Below, piece after piece: positions 1 through 6,367 of a stretch of 10,122 nucleotides of DNA. The notes under the pieces are model-generated. The model was not told the origin of the DNA. It saw only the letters and a program-made list of their open reading frames with translations, and searched no databases. Every line of letters begins with the position of its first letter. Within the stretch, counting starts at the first letter, position 1. Made by a program: the position numbers and the translations under genes. This stretch comes from Prevotella sp. UBA1104. Lineage in GTDB: Bacteria > Bacteroidota > Bacteroidia > Bacteroidales > Bacteroidaceae. The DNA is taken from assembly GCA_002314055.1 (NCBI GenBank), contig DCBP01000010.1, forward strand, positions 17,991 through 28,112. The letters run 5' to 3'.

Positions 1-325
1 GGGCATTGTTCTTGGTGCTCTGACCACGAACAGGAAGACCGTTACGATGACGAACTCCACGATAGCAACCAATATCCATCAGTCGCTTGATATTCAACTG
101 GATCTCTGAACGGAGATCACCTTCTACTTTGAATTCAGCACCGATAATTTCACGGATCTTGGCTGCCTGATCGTCAGACCACTCGCTGACTTTCAAGTCA
201 CGGCTTACACCAGCCTTGTCCAATATCTTTGCTGAACTACTTCGACCTATACCGTAGATATAAGTCAATGCGATTTCGCCACGCTTATTCTGGGGCAAAT
301 CTACTCCAACAATTCTTATTGCCAT
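1..325 (-). CDS. rpsM: 30S ribosomal protein S13, 3' end cut by window edge
   Basis: Small-subunit head protein S13, which contacts 16S rRNA, S19 and the 50S subunit (bridges B1a/B1b) and the P-site tRNA through its C-terminal tail. The minus-strand frame opens at ATG 325-323 with MAIRIVGVDLPQNKRGEIAL, a typical S13 start. It continues through the helix-two-turn-helix region (YIYGIGRSSSAKIL near residues 22-35) and the basic stretch ending VRHRNGLPVRGQ near residue 100. About 108 codons are visible, so the last 15 to 20 residues, including the basic tail, lie outside the window. It follows rpmJ after a 78-nt gap, the longest in the window, and in many bacteria it heads the alpha operon. The leader is almost pure A/T with no Shine-Dalgarno sequence. 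Identification is secure; the truncation is only the window edge. Confidence 0.97.
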   Translation of the reverse strand, partial: MAIRIVGVDLPQNKRGEIALTYIYGIGRSSSAKILDKAGVSRDLKVSEWSDDQAAKIREIIGAEFKVEGDLRSEIQLNIKRLMDIGCYRGVRHRNGLPVRGQSTKNNA

Positions 326-403
326 TTTGTAATTAAATAAAATAAAAAAATTTGTTTTGTTTCAATACGTCTTTTTTGACTTCTCAATCAATAGGACGCA
401 GAA

Positions 404-520
404 TTAACCCTGACGTAACTTGTACTTAGGATTTTTTTTGTTGATAACGAACAGACGACCCTTACGACGAACGATCTTGCAGTCGGGTGTACGCTTCTTC
501 AATGATGCTCTTGTCTTCAT
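404..520 (-). CDS. rpmJ: 50S ribosomal protein L36, zinc-free form
   Basis: A 38-residue protein of the large subunit that binds 23S rRNA near the base of the L7/L12 stalk. The frame runs from ATG 520-518 to TAA 406-404, starting MKTRASLKKRTPDCKIVRRK and ending NPKYKLRQG, which matches the full length of the family. Zinc-binding L36 carries a C-C-C-H ribbon. Here only one cysteine (Cys14) remains and the other ligand positions are Thr, Asn and Tyr-like residues, so this is the C-minus, zinc-independent form. It lies 13 nt after infA and 78 nt before rpsM, the usual place of rpmJ at the spc/alpha junction. The leader has only a weak purine run (AGAGA) before the ATG. The gene is short but unmistakable. 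Confidence 0.96.
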   Translation of the reverse strand: MKTRASLKKRTPDCKIVRRKGRLFVINKKNPKYKLRQG

Positions 521-533
521 ATATCTCTATAGT

Positions 534-752
534 TTATTTGTATCTAAATACTATTCTGCCTTTTGTCAAGTCGTAGGGACTCATCTCTACCTTTACCTTG
601 TCGCCCGGAAGAATCTTGATATAGTGCATTCTCATCTTACCAGAGATATGGGCTGTGATAGGACAGCCATTCTCCAATTCTACACGGAACATGGCATTCG
701 AAAGTGCCTCTACGATTGTTCCATCTTGCTCTATTGCGGCTTGCTTTGCCAT
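534..752 (-). CDS. infA: Translation initiation factor IF-1
   Basis: IF-1 binds the 30S A site during initiation, together with IF-2 and IF-3, and prevents premature tRNA entry. The 72-residue product has the family's usual length and is a single S1-like OB-fold domain. It starts MAKQAAIEQDGTIVEAL and contains the conserved core MFRVELENG (about residues 21-29), HISGKMRMHYIKILPGD (about 35-51) and the closing strand KGRIVFRYK. The start ATG lies only 3 nt after the map stop codon, suggesting coupled translation, and no Shine-Dalgarno sequence precedes it. The position between map and rpmJ is the common bacterial arrangement. Confidence 0.98.
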   Translation of the reverse strand: MAKQAAIEQDGTIVEALSNAMFRVELENGCPITAHISGKMRMHYIKILPGDKVKVEMSPYDLTKGRIVFRYK

Positions 753-755
753 AAC

Positions 756-1553
756 TTATAAATTTGCTTCTAATTTTTCTATTTCTTCAAATGAGGATAA
801 AACTTCAGCCTGTCCTTTGCGGATTGCCATGGTATGCTCAAAATGAGCTGCCGGCTTGCCGTCACGGGTGCGTATCGTCCAACGGTCTGGCATCATGTAA
901 ATCGACCTGTCGCCCATCGTTATCATCGGCTCTATCGCTATGCACATGCCCGCCTTAAGCAACATACCGTTGCCCCGACGGCCGTAATTAGGCACCTGCG
1001 GCGCCTCGTGCATTTCCCTGCCTATTCCATGACCGGTGAGTTCCCTCACCACACCATAGTGTTCAGCCTCGCAATGATCCTGAACAGCAGAACCGATGTC
1101 GCCGAGATGCTTTCCCGCAACAGCATTCTCTATTCCCTTATAAAGGGACTCCTTCGTGATGCGCAGAAGCTTTCTTACTTCCTCGGAAACTTCGCCTACA
1201 CAGAATGTGTAGCAGGAATCACCGTTGAAACCGTCTAATAGGGTTCCACAGTCAATCGAAATAATGTCGCCATCCTTCAGAACCGTCTTGTCATCCGGTA
1301 TGCCGTGAACCACAACATCATTTACCGAGGTGCAGATGCTTGCAGGAAACGGACTGCCGAAAGGGTTCGGAAAATTCTTGAAAGTAGGGACAGCACCATG
1401 GTCTCTGATGAACTCCTCAGCTATCTTGTCCAGATAGAGGGTCGTAATGCCCGGTTTTATGCATTTAGCCAATTCAGTCAGTGTCGCGGACACTAACTGA
1501 TTGGCTTTACGCATTAGTTGTATCTCATCTTCAGTCTTCAGAAAAACTTTCAT
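756..1553 (-). CDS. map: Methionine aminopeptidase type I
   Basis: Cytosolic metalloprotease that removes the N-terminal methionine from nascent proteins after deformylation. The product has 265 residues in the pita-bread fold. The five expected metal ligands are visible: Asp101 (in SIDCG), Asp112 (in NGDSC), His175 (in TGHGIG), Glu208 (in AIEPM) and Glu239 (in HFEHT). The substrate-contacting His83 (VVHGIP) is also present. It lacks the N-terminal zinc-finger extension of eukaryotic type I enzymes. I start at ATG 1553-1551 (MKVFLKTEDEIQ), which fits remembered Bacteroidales homologues and has a weak AGGTG 5' of it. An in-frame GTG at 1559-1557 would add two residues. It follows secY by 12 nt with no adk between them, and infA starts 3 nt downstream. 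Confidence 0.96.
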   Translation of the reverse strand: MKVFLKTEDEIQLMRKANQLVSATLTELAKCIKPGITTLYLDKIAEEFIRDHGAVPTFKNFPNPFGSPFPASICTSVNDVVVHGIPDDKTVLKDGDIISIDCGTLLDGFNGDSCYTFCVGEVSEEVRKLLRITKESLYKGIENAVAGKHLGDIGSAVQDHCEAEHYGVVRELTGHGIGREMHEAPQVPNYGRRGNGMLLKAGMCIAIEPMITMGDRSIYMMPDRWTIRTRDGKPAAHFEHTMAIRKGQAEVLSSFEEIEKLEANL

Positions 1554-1565
1554 CAGCACCTAAAC

Positions 1566-2909
1566 TTAATAAGCGGAAACGCCTGCGTTACGGCTGCGAA
1601 CATGACCTGAGTTCAGAAGACCGTCATAATGTCTCATCATCAAGTGGCTCTCAATCTGCTGAAGAGTATCAACAACAACTCCAACAAGAATCAAAAGCGA
1701 TGTTCCTCCAAAGAACTGCGCAAAAGCATCCTGAACATTCAGCAGTCCGGCAAGAGCCGGCATTATCGCAATGAAAGCGATGAACAATGAACCAGGGAAA
1801 GTGATGCGCGACATCACTGTCTCAATATAGTCTGCTGTATCCTTTCCAGGCTTGATGCCAGGAATGAAACCATTGTTACGCTTCATGTCCTCTGCCATCT
1901 GAGTAGGATTCAAGGTAATCGCTGTATAGAAATAAGTAAATGCTATAATAAGAAGAGCAAATACTATATTGTACAGCAGACTGCGGTGATCCATCAGCGA
2001 ACGGATAATCTCGTTGTTTGCGTCAGTAGAGTACTGAACCACAGCAAGAGGAATAAACATCAAAGCCTGTGCAAAGATGATAGGCATAACGTTTGCAGCG
2101 AAGAGCTTAAGCGGAATGTACTGGCGGGCACCGCCGTACTGCTTGTTGCCGACAACACGCTTTGCATATTGTACCGGCACTCTTCTCGTGCCCTGTGTAA
2201 GGAGCAACGAAGCACAAACGACAAGATAAAGGATAAGAAGCTCAATGATAAACATCACAAGACCACCATTCGTGATGGCTGTGAAACGAGAACTGGTTTC
2301 CTGAATGAATGCCTGAGGCAAACGAGCAATGATACCAATCATGATTATCAAAGAAATTCCGTTTCCTACGCCCTTGTCTGTGATACGCTCACCAAGCCAT
2401 AGGACAAACATACTTCCTGCTGCAAGGATGACAATGGCTGTAAACATGAACATTGTCCAATTCAAACCCGATGCCAAAGCACCGTAAGCCTGCATCTTCA
2501 AGTTCATGAGGTAAGAAGGAGCCTGGAACACGAGTATGATTACAGTCAATACTCGTGTATACCAGTTGATCTTCTTGCGGCCGCTCTCGCCCTCACGCTG
2601 CATCTTCTGGAAATAAGGTACAGCGACAGCAAGGAGCTGCATTACGATAGAAGCTGAGATGTATGGCATTATTCCCAATGCAAAGATAGAAGCATGAGAA
2701 AACGCACCACCGGAGAACATGTCCAACAATGACATCAAGCCGCCACTGGTCTGTGACTGCAATTTTTCCAACATAGCTGGATTAATACCTGGAAGTACGA
2801 CAAATGAACCGAAACGGTATATCGCAACGAATAGAATCGTGATGAGGATACGCTGGCGCAAATCCTCAACCTTCCAACAGTTCTTCAGTGTCTCAAAAAA
2901 CTTTTTCAT
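1566..2909 (-). CDS. secY: Protein translocase subunit SecY
   Basis: Central channel of the SecYEG translocon in the cytoplasmic membrane. It exports unfolded preproteins with SecA and inserts membrane proteins delivered by SRP. The 447-residue product has about ten hydrophobic segments, the first near residues 20-40. The plug region (SGGLMSLLDMFSGGAF, about 55-70) is followed by the TM2 motif GIMPYISASIVMQLL (79-93). Other hallmarks are GERITDKGVGNGISL (173-187), the cytosolic loop RRVPVQYAKR (242-251) that contacts SecA or the ribosome, the second large loop with LNPTQMAEDMKRNNGFIPG (333-351), and the C-terminal ESHLMMRHYDGLL (420-432). It starts 4 nt after rplO, the usual position at the end of an spc operon, and has no Shine-Dalgarno sequence. 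Confidence 0.98.
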   Translation of the reverse strand: MKKFFETLKNCWKVEDLRQRILITILFVAIYRFGSFVVLPGINPAMLEKLQSQTSGGLMSLLDMFSGGAFSHASIFALGIMPYISASIVMQLLAVAVPYFQKMQREGESGRKKINWYTRVLTVIILVFQAPSYLMNLKMQAYGALASGLNWTMFMFTAIVILAAGSMFVLWLGERITDKGVGNGISLIIMIGIIARLPQAFIQETSSRFTAITNGGLVMFIIELLILYLVVCASLLLTQGTRRVPVQYAKRVVGNKQYGGARQYIPLKLFAANVMPIIFAQALMFIPLAVVQYSTDANNEIIRSLMDHRSLLYNIVFALLIIAFTYFYTAITLNPTQMAEDMKRNNGFIPGIKPGKDTADYIETVMSRITFPGSLFIAFIAIMPALAGLLNVQDAFAQFFGGTSLLILVGVVVDTLQQIESHLMMRHYDGLLNSGHVRSRNAGVSAY

Positions 2910-2913
2910 TTAC

Positions 2914-3360
2914 TTAGATTATAGTTGTGTTACCACCAACTGCCTTGATTGCCTCTTCAGCAGTCTTTGAGAAAGCATTAGCTTCTACGTCAAGTTTAGC
3001 CTTCAACTCGCCATTGCCAAGAATCTTGACAAGAACTCTTCCCTTAACAACTCCGTACTCCTTGAGCTCAGCAAGTCCGATCTTTGTAAGATTCTTAGAC
3101 TCAGCCAAAGTCTGAAGTGTAGAGAGGTTTACAGAGAAGTACTCCTTGTGGTTGATGTTCTTGAAGCCTGACTTTGGAACACGACGCTGCAACGGCATCT
3201 GTCCACCCTCGAAACCAATCTTTCTCTTGTAGCCAGAACGAGCCTTGGCTCCCTTGTGTCCACGAGTAGAAGTACCACCGAGTCCAGAACCTGTACCACG
3301 GCCGATACGACGACGTGAATGTGTAGAGCCTTCTGCTGGCTGTAAATTATGTAATTTCAT
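2914..3360 (-). CDS. rplO: 50S ribosomal protein L15
   Basis: Large-subunit assembly protein that threads a long basic N-terminal extension into 23S rRNA. The product has 148 residues, a normal family length. The N-terminus MKLHNLQPAEGSTHSRRRIG is followed by the Gly/Arg-rich extension (GRGTGSGLGGTSTRGHKGAK, about 20-39) and the conserved GFEGGQMPLQRRVPKSGF (about 49-66). The globular C-terminal half holds LKEYGVVKGRVLVKILGNGE and ends with the VGGNTTII tail. It lies between rpmD (29 nt upstream) and secY (4 nt downstream), the canonical order. An AAGGA is placed five bases before the ATG, so this is one of the few genes here with a Shine-Dalgarno-like signal. Confidence 0.98.
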   Translation of the reverse strand: MKLHNLQPAEGSTHSRRRIGRGTGSGLGGTSTRGHKGAKARSGYKRKIGFEGGQMPLQRRVPKSGFKNINHKEYFSVNLSTLQTLAESKNLTKIGLAELKEYGVVKGRVLVKILGNGELKAKLDVEANAFSKTAEEAIKAVGGNTTII

Positions 3361-3365
3361 AATTG

Positions 3366-3370
3366 TCCTT
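3366..3370 (-). promoter_or_regulatory. Shine-Dalgarno-like site of rplO
   Basis: On the minus strand AAGGA lies five bases before the rplO ATG (3360-3358), within an AAAAAGGA run. It matches part of the anti-Shine-Dalgarno complement at usable spacing, though it is shorter than the sites in front of rplF and rpmD. Most neighbouring genes have no such match. Confidence 0.5.
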
Positions 3371-3389
3371 TTTAAAATGTTACGAGTAA

Positions 3390-3566
3390 TTAATCAACGA
3401 CACTCACTAAGTGGTGCACTTTTCTAATCATACCACGGATAACCGGATTATCCTCATGTTCTACAACCTGAGAAATCTTATGAAGTCCCAGTGCCTGAAG
3501 TGTACGCTTCTGGTCAACCGGAGCACCGATTTTACTCTTAATCTGCTTGATCTTTATAGTTGCCAT
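3390..3566 (-). CDS. rpmD: 50S ribosomal protein L30
   Basis: Small large-subunit protein that binds 23S rRNA (domain II region), absent from some bacterial lineages but kept here. Translating the minus strand from ATG 3566-3564 to TAA 3392-3390 gives 58 residues starting MATIKIKQIKSKIGAPVDQK. It has the family core RTLQALGLHKI (about 21-31), the conserved HEDNPVIRGMIRKVHHLV segment, and ends SVVD. The length and the ferredoxin-like beta-alpha-beta pattern fit bacterial L30. It sits between rpsE (15 nt upstream) and rplO (29 nt downstream), the canonical position. A strong AAGGAG lies eight bases before the ATG, which supports this start. Confidence 0.97.
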   Translation of the reverse strand: MATIKIKQIKSKIGAPVDQKRTLQALGLHKISQVVEHEDNPVIRGMIRKVHHLVSVVD

Positions 3567-3574
3567 AGATAAAT

Positions 3575-3580
3575 CTCCTT
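3575..3580 (-). promoter_or_regulatory. Strong Shine-Dalgarno site of rpmD
   Basis: On the minus strand AAGGAG lies eight bases before the rpmD ATG, in the 15-nt gap after the rpsE stop codon. It is a six-base match to the canonical Shine-Dalgarno sequence at good spacing. It stands out because most genes in this window have AT-rich leaders with no match. Confidence 0.75.
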
Positions 3581-3581
3581 A

Positions 3582-4094
3582 TTAACCGTTAAATACCTTA
3601 TCAAGTGAAATACCACGAGTCTGTGCGATTGTGTAAGCGTCACGCAACTGGCTCAAAGCTACGATTGTAGCCTTAACGAGGTTGTGAGGGTTAGAAGAGC
3701 CCTTTGACTTAGCAAGGACATCCTTAACACCAACACTCTCAAGAACAGCACGCATAGCGCCACCGGCTACAAGACCGGTACCGGCTGCAGCCGGACGAAG
3801 GAATACCTTAGCACCACCAAAGCTTGCCTCTACCTCGTGAGGAAGAGTACCCTTGAGAAGAGAAACCTTAACAAGGTTCTTCTTTGCTGACTCAACACCC
3901 TTAGCTATGGCAGCAGTAACTTCACCTGCCTTTCCAAGGCCCCAGCCGATAACGCCATTGCCATCACCTACTACTACGATAGCAGCGAAGGTGAAAGTAC
4001 GACCTCCCTTTGTAACCTTGGTAACACGGTTAATAGCAACCAATCTGTCTTTTAACTCAACGTCACTATTTATCTTTACTTTATTCATTGCCAT
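3582..4094 (-). CDS. rpsE: 30S ribosomal protein S5
   Basis: Small-subunit protein at the mRNA entry channel, involved in decoding accuracy. Together with S3 and S4 it helps unwind incoming mRNA. The product has 170 residues. The N-terminal double-stranded-RNA-binding-like domain includes RLVAINRVTKVTKGGRTFTF (about residues 17-36), whose VTKGG loop is where spectinomycin-resistance changes map in other bacteria; no such change is evident. The GVIGWGLGKAGEV motif (about 48-60) and the C-terminal domain with GGAMRAVLESVGVKDVLAKS and GSSNPHNLVKAT are typical. A second ATG at codon 3 (4088) is possible; I keep the first, six bases after the rplR stop. Neither has a Shine-Dalgarno sequence. Confidence 0.97.
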   Translation of the reverse strand: MAMNKVKINSDVELKDRLVAINRVTKVTKGGRTFTFAAIVVVGDGNGVIGWGLGKAGEVTAAIAKGVESAKKNLVKVSLLKGTLPHEVEASFGGAKVFLRPAAAGTGLVAGGAMRAVLESVGVKDVLAKSKGSSNPHNLVKATIVALSQLRDAYTIAQTRGISLDKVFNG

Positions 4095-4100
4095 AATCGT

Positions 4101-4445
4101 TTAAAAAATTAGACCGCCCTTACGTGCTGCATCAGCCAACTCTTTCACTCTACCATGATAGAGATAACCGTTACGGTCGAAAACTACCTTAGAAATACCA
4201 GCCTCGATAGCCTTCTTTGCAACGAGCTCACCTACCTTAGCAGCCTGCTCCATCTTTGGCATTGCCTCAAGACCGAGTGAAGACGCTGAAGCAAGAGTTG
4301 TACCTGTCAGGTCATTGATGATCTGAACATAAATCTGCTTGTTGCTGCGGAAAACGCTCATACGAGGGCGCTCGGTTGTACCGTTAACACGCTTACGTAT
4401 TCTATATTTAATCTTAATTCGTCTTTCTACTTTCTTTGTTGTCAT
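4101..4445 (-). CDS. rplR: 50S ribosomal protein L18
   Basis: Large-subunit protein that binds 5S rRNA and, with L5 (and L25 where present), attaches the 5S particle to the central protuberance. The product has 114 residues. The basic N-terminus (MTTKKVERRIKIKYRIRKRV) is followed by the conserved GTTERPRMSVFRSNKQIYVQ (about 22-41). The C-terminal part has the family features VVFDRNGYLYHGRVKELADA and the terminal AARKGGLIF. It lies 18 nt after rplF and 6 nt before rpsE, the standard spc order. The leader is AT-rich with no Shine-Dalgarno sequence. No oddities are seen. Confidence 0.98.
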   Translation of the reverse strand: MTTKKVERRIKIKYRIRKRVNGTTERPRMSVFRSNKQIYVQIINDLTGTTLASASSLGLEAMPKMEQAAKVGELVAKKAIEAGISKVVFDRNGYLYHGRVKELADAARKGGLIF

Positions 4446-4463
4446 AATCGTAAATTATTAAAG

Positions 4464-5030
4464 TTACTTAGCTGCAGCAGTCTTACCAGACTTTCTGCGG
4501 ATAACCTCACCCTTGAACAAGATACCCTTTCCTTTATAAGGCTCAGGCATACGGAAAGAACGAATTTTTGCACAGATAAGTCCGAGCAACTCCTTATCAC
4601 ATGACTCGAGAGTTATGATAGGATTCTGGTTTCTTTCAGACTTAGTCTCAACCTTAACTTCCTTAGGCAGCTGAATGAAGATCGGGTGTGTATAACCAAG
4701 AGCGAACTCGATAAGATTGCCCTGGTTTGATACACGGTAACCTACACCGACAAGCTCGAGAACCTTTGTGTAACCCTCGCTAACACCTACAACCATGTTG
4801 TGGATAAGAGCACGGTAAAGACCATGGAAAGCATTCTTCTGCTTGTAGTTTACAGGACTGTTCTCATCTACGGAGAGAACAACGTGACCATCTTCTATCT
4901 TTACGATAATTGACTTGTCTACCTTCTGGGAAAGCTCTCCCTTAGGACCCTTAACGTTTACGACACCATCATTGAGAGTAACTGTAACACCTGATGGAAT
5001 ACTAATTGGCAATTTTCCTATTCTTGACAT
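4464..5030 (-). CDS. rplF: 50S ribosomal protein L6
   Basis: Large-subunit protein near the sarcin-ricin loop and the factor-binding site, needed for late 50S assembly. The product has 188 residues with two repeated alpha-beta domains. The start MSRIGKLPISIPSGV is the family hallmark. The second domain carries LELVGVGYRV (about residues 91-100), and the C-terminal signature PEPYKGKGILFKGEVIRRKS is near 160-180. I start at ATG 5030-5028. The frame stays open upstream to another ATG inside the end of rpsH, but the conserved N-terminus and a strong GGAGG seven bases before this ATG decide for the shorter form. It follows rpsH by 14 nt. Confidence 0.97.
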   Translation of the reverse strand: MSRIGKLPISIPSGVTVTLNDGVVNVKGPKGELSQKVDKSIIVKIEDGHVVLSVDENSPVNYKQKNAFHGLYRALIHNMVVGVSEGYTKVLELVGVGYRVSNQGNLIEFALGYTHPIFIQLPKEVKVETKSERNQNPIITLESCDKELLGLICAKIRSFRMPEPYKGKGILFKGEVIRRKSGKTAAAK

Positions 5031-5037
5031 ATTTAAT

Positions 5038-5042
5038 CCTCC
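5038..5042 (-). promoter_or_regulatory. Strong Shine-Dalgarno site of rplF
   Basis: On the minus strand GGAGG lies seven bases before the rplF ATG (5030-5028), inside the 14-nt gap after rpsH. Spacing and match are near-ideal. It confirms the MSRIGK start over the upstream in-frame ATG and is unusual against the Shine-Dalgarno-poor background of this cluster. Confidence 0.75.
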
Positions 5043-5044
5043 AA

Positions 5045-5440
5045 TTAATATACGTAGCAAAGAACCTCACCGCCAATCTTAAGGTCAGCAGCTTCTTTGT
5101 TTGTCATTACACCTTTGGATGTAGATAAGATAGCGATACCTAATCCGTTAATTACTCTCGGCATTTCCTTGTATCCTGTGTACTTGCGAAGACCAGGAGT
5201 GGAAACTCTCTTAAGGCACTTGATTGCATTTGCCTTAGTCTGTGGATCATACTTCAGGGCAACCTTGATTGAACCCTGAGGACCATCCTCTACAAACTTG
5301 TAGTTAAGGATGTATCCCTTCTCAAAGAGGATCTTAGTGATTTCCTTCTTCAAGTTAGAAGCTGGAACCTCTACAACACGGTGATGAGCCATGATTGCAT
5401 TTCTCAACCTCGTAAGATAATCTGCTATTGGATCTGTCAT
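5045..5440 (-). CDS. rpsH: 30S ribosomal protein S8
   Basis: Primary 16S rRNA-binding protein of the central domain (helix 21 region). In E. coli it is also the translational repressor of the spc operon. The product has 131 residues, the usual length. The N-terminal domain starts MTDPIADYLTRLRNAIMAHH. The C-terminal domain holds YKEMPRVINGLGIAILSTSK (about 94-113) followed by GVMTNKEAADLKIGGEVLCYVY, which includes the signature rRNA-binding loop (STSKGVMTNKEA). It follows rpsN after 62 nt, the second-longest gap in the window. That gap contains a small perfect hairpin about 20 nt before the ATG; no Shine-Dalgarno sequence is present. Whether S8 autoregulates here cannot be judged from sequence alone. 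Confidence 0.98.
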   Translation of the reverse strand: MTDPIADYLTRLRNAIMAHHRVVEVPASNLKKEITKILFEKGYILNYKFVEDGPQGSIKVALKYDPQTKANAIKCLKRVSTPGLRKYTGYKEMPRVINGLGIAILSTSKGVMTNKEAADLKIGGEVLCYVY

Positions 5441-5460
5441 TATATAAAATGTTTAATTAA

Positions 5461-5475
5461 TCGGGACTACCCCGA
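5461..5475 (-). promoter_or_regulatory. Small perfect hairpin in rpsN-rpsH gap
   Basis: The only GC-rich patch in the 62-nt rpsN-rpsH gap forms a perfect inverted repeat: a five-base-pair arm TCGGG, a five-base loop, and CCCGA. In the transcript its 3' edge is 20 nt before the rpsH ATG, and A/T-rich sequence lies on both sides. It lacks the uninterrupted U-run of an intrinsic terminator, so termination is unlikely. It could be an RNA processing site, a stability element or a translation control element for rpsH. The fold is seen in sequence; the function is inference. Confidence 0.4.
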
Positions 5476-5502
5476 CAATATTAAATGAATAAAATATGCT
5501 TT

Positions 5503-5805
5503 TTACCAGCTTGCCTTCTTAACTCCAGGAATCAAACCAGCCGAAGCCATCTCACGGAACTGAATACGAGAGAGACCGAACTGACGGATATATCCCTTTG
5601 GACGACCTGTGATCTTGCAACGGTTGTGCAGACGGATAGGATTTGCATTCTTTGGAATAGACTGCAACTTGCGTGCTGCCTCGTATGCCTCTGCAGGATC
5701 GTTAGAAGTAGCGATAACCTTCTTCAACGCTGCGCGTTTCTCGGCATAACGTGCCACCAATTTGGCACGTTTTACCTCGCGAGCTTTCATTGACTCTTTT
5801 GCCAT
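5503..5805 (-). CDS. rpsN: 30S ribosomal protein S14, zinc-free form
   Basis: Small-subunit head protein that contacts 16S rRNA near S3, S10 and S19. The product has 100 residues, matching the long C-minus class of S14 rather than the short (about 61-residue) zinc-binding class. The N-terminus MAKESMKAREVKRAKLVARY is followed by a charged helical region. The conserved C-terminus holds RLHNRCKITGRPKGYIRQFG (about residues 58-77), then SRIQFREMASAGLIPGVKKASW. Only one cysteine is seen in the region where zinc-binding S14 has a CxxC pair on each side, so no zinc site can form. It lies 7 nt after rplE. The leader is AT-rich without a Shine-Dalgarno sequence. Confidence 0.97.
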   Translation of the reverse strand: MAKESMKAREVKRAKLVARYAEKRAALKKVIATSNDPAEAYEAARKLQSIPKNANPIRLHNRCKITGRPKGYIRQFGLSRIQFREMASAGLIPGVKKASW

Positions 5806-5812
5806 ATCTTAA

Positions 5813-6367
5813 TTAATCGTTTTTAGCGTTCTTGAAAGGAAGGCCGAATGCCTTCAACAAAGCGTAACCCTCTTCGTCGGTATTGGCTGAAGTCACGAAT
5901 GTGATGTTCATACCCTGGATACGATCGATAGCATCGATGTTGATTTCAGGGAAAATGATCTGCTCAGTAACACCAAGAGTGTAGTTACCGCGACCGTCAA
6001 ACTTGCTCTCGATACCCTTGAAGTCACGGATACGTGGCAAAGCGATACGAACGAGCTTCTCAAGGAACTCGTACATGCGCTCACGACGCAATGTTACCAT
6101 AACACCGATAGGCATCTTCTTACGAAGCTTGAAGTTTGCGATATCCTTCTTAGAATATGTAGCAACTGCCTTCTGACCAGTAATCGCAGTAATCTCGTTG
6201 ATAGCCACGTCGATAATCTTCTTATCCTGTGTAGCGTCTCCAAGACCCTGGTTTACAACAATCTTCTTGAGGACAGGAATCTGCATCTTAGAAGAATAGT
6301 TGAACTGTTTCTGGAGTGCAGGAGCGATAGTCTCTGCATAAACGGTTTTCAATTCTGCTGTATTCAT
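5813..6367 (-). CDS. rplE: 50S ribosomal protein L5
   Basis: 5S rRNA-binding protein of the central protuberance that also contacts the P-site tRNA and forms bridge B1b with S13. The product has 184 residues, close to the family norm. Hallmarks are MQIPVLKKIVVNQGLGDA (about 28-45), the TGQKAVATYSKKDIANFKLR segment (about 68-87), GVMVTLRRERMYEFLEKL (about 93-110) and FDGRGNYTLGVTEQIIFPEI (about 124-143). The start ATG overlaps the rplX stop by one base (TAATG), and a GGAGG lies ten bases upstream inside the end of rplX. This points to translation coupled to rplX by termination and re-initiation. Confidence 0.98.
   Translation of the reverse strand: MNTAELKTVYAETIAPALQKQFNYSSKMQIPVLKKIVVNQGLGDATQDKKIIDVAINEITAITGQKAVATYSKKDIANFKLRKKMPIGVMVTLRRERMYEFLEKLVRIALPRIRDFKGIESKFDGRGNYTLGVTEQIIFPEINIDAIDRIQGMNITFVTSANTDEEGYALLKAFGLPFKNAKND

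Noticed and set aside
1554..1559. A GTG start two codons upstream of the chosen map ATG.
   Set aside because: Possible but less likely. The ATG fits remembered homologues and leaves the weak AGGTG as an upstream purine element.
1554..1565. Possible loss of adk between secY and map.
   Set aside because: The secY-adk-map order is common in Firmicutes and elsewhere, but Bacteroidota normally lack adk here, so the 12-nt junction is not evidence of a recent deletion.
5031..5060. An upstream ATG extending L6 by ten residues (MLRILIGGLN).
   Set aside because: It would overlap the end of rpsH, lacks family support, and the GGAGG is correctly spaced only for the MSRIGK start.
5461..5475. The rpsN-rpsH hairpin as an intrinsic terminator.
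   Set aside because: The stem is only five base pairs and is followed by mixed A/T sequence rather than a U-run. Terminating here would cut off the rest of an essential operon.
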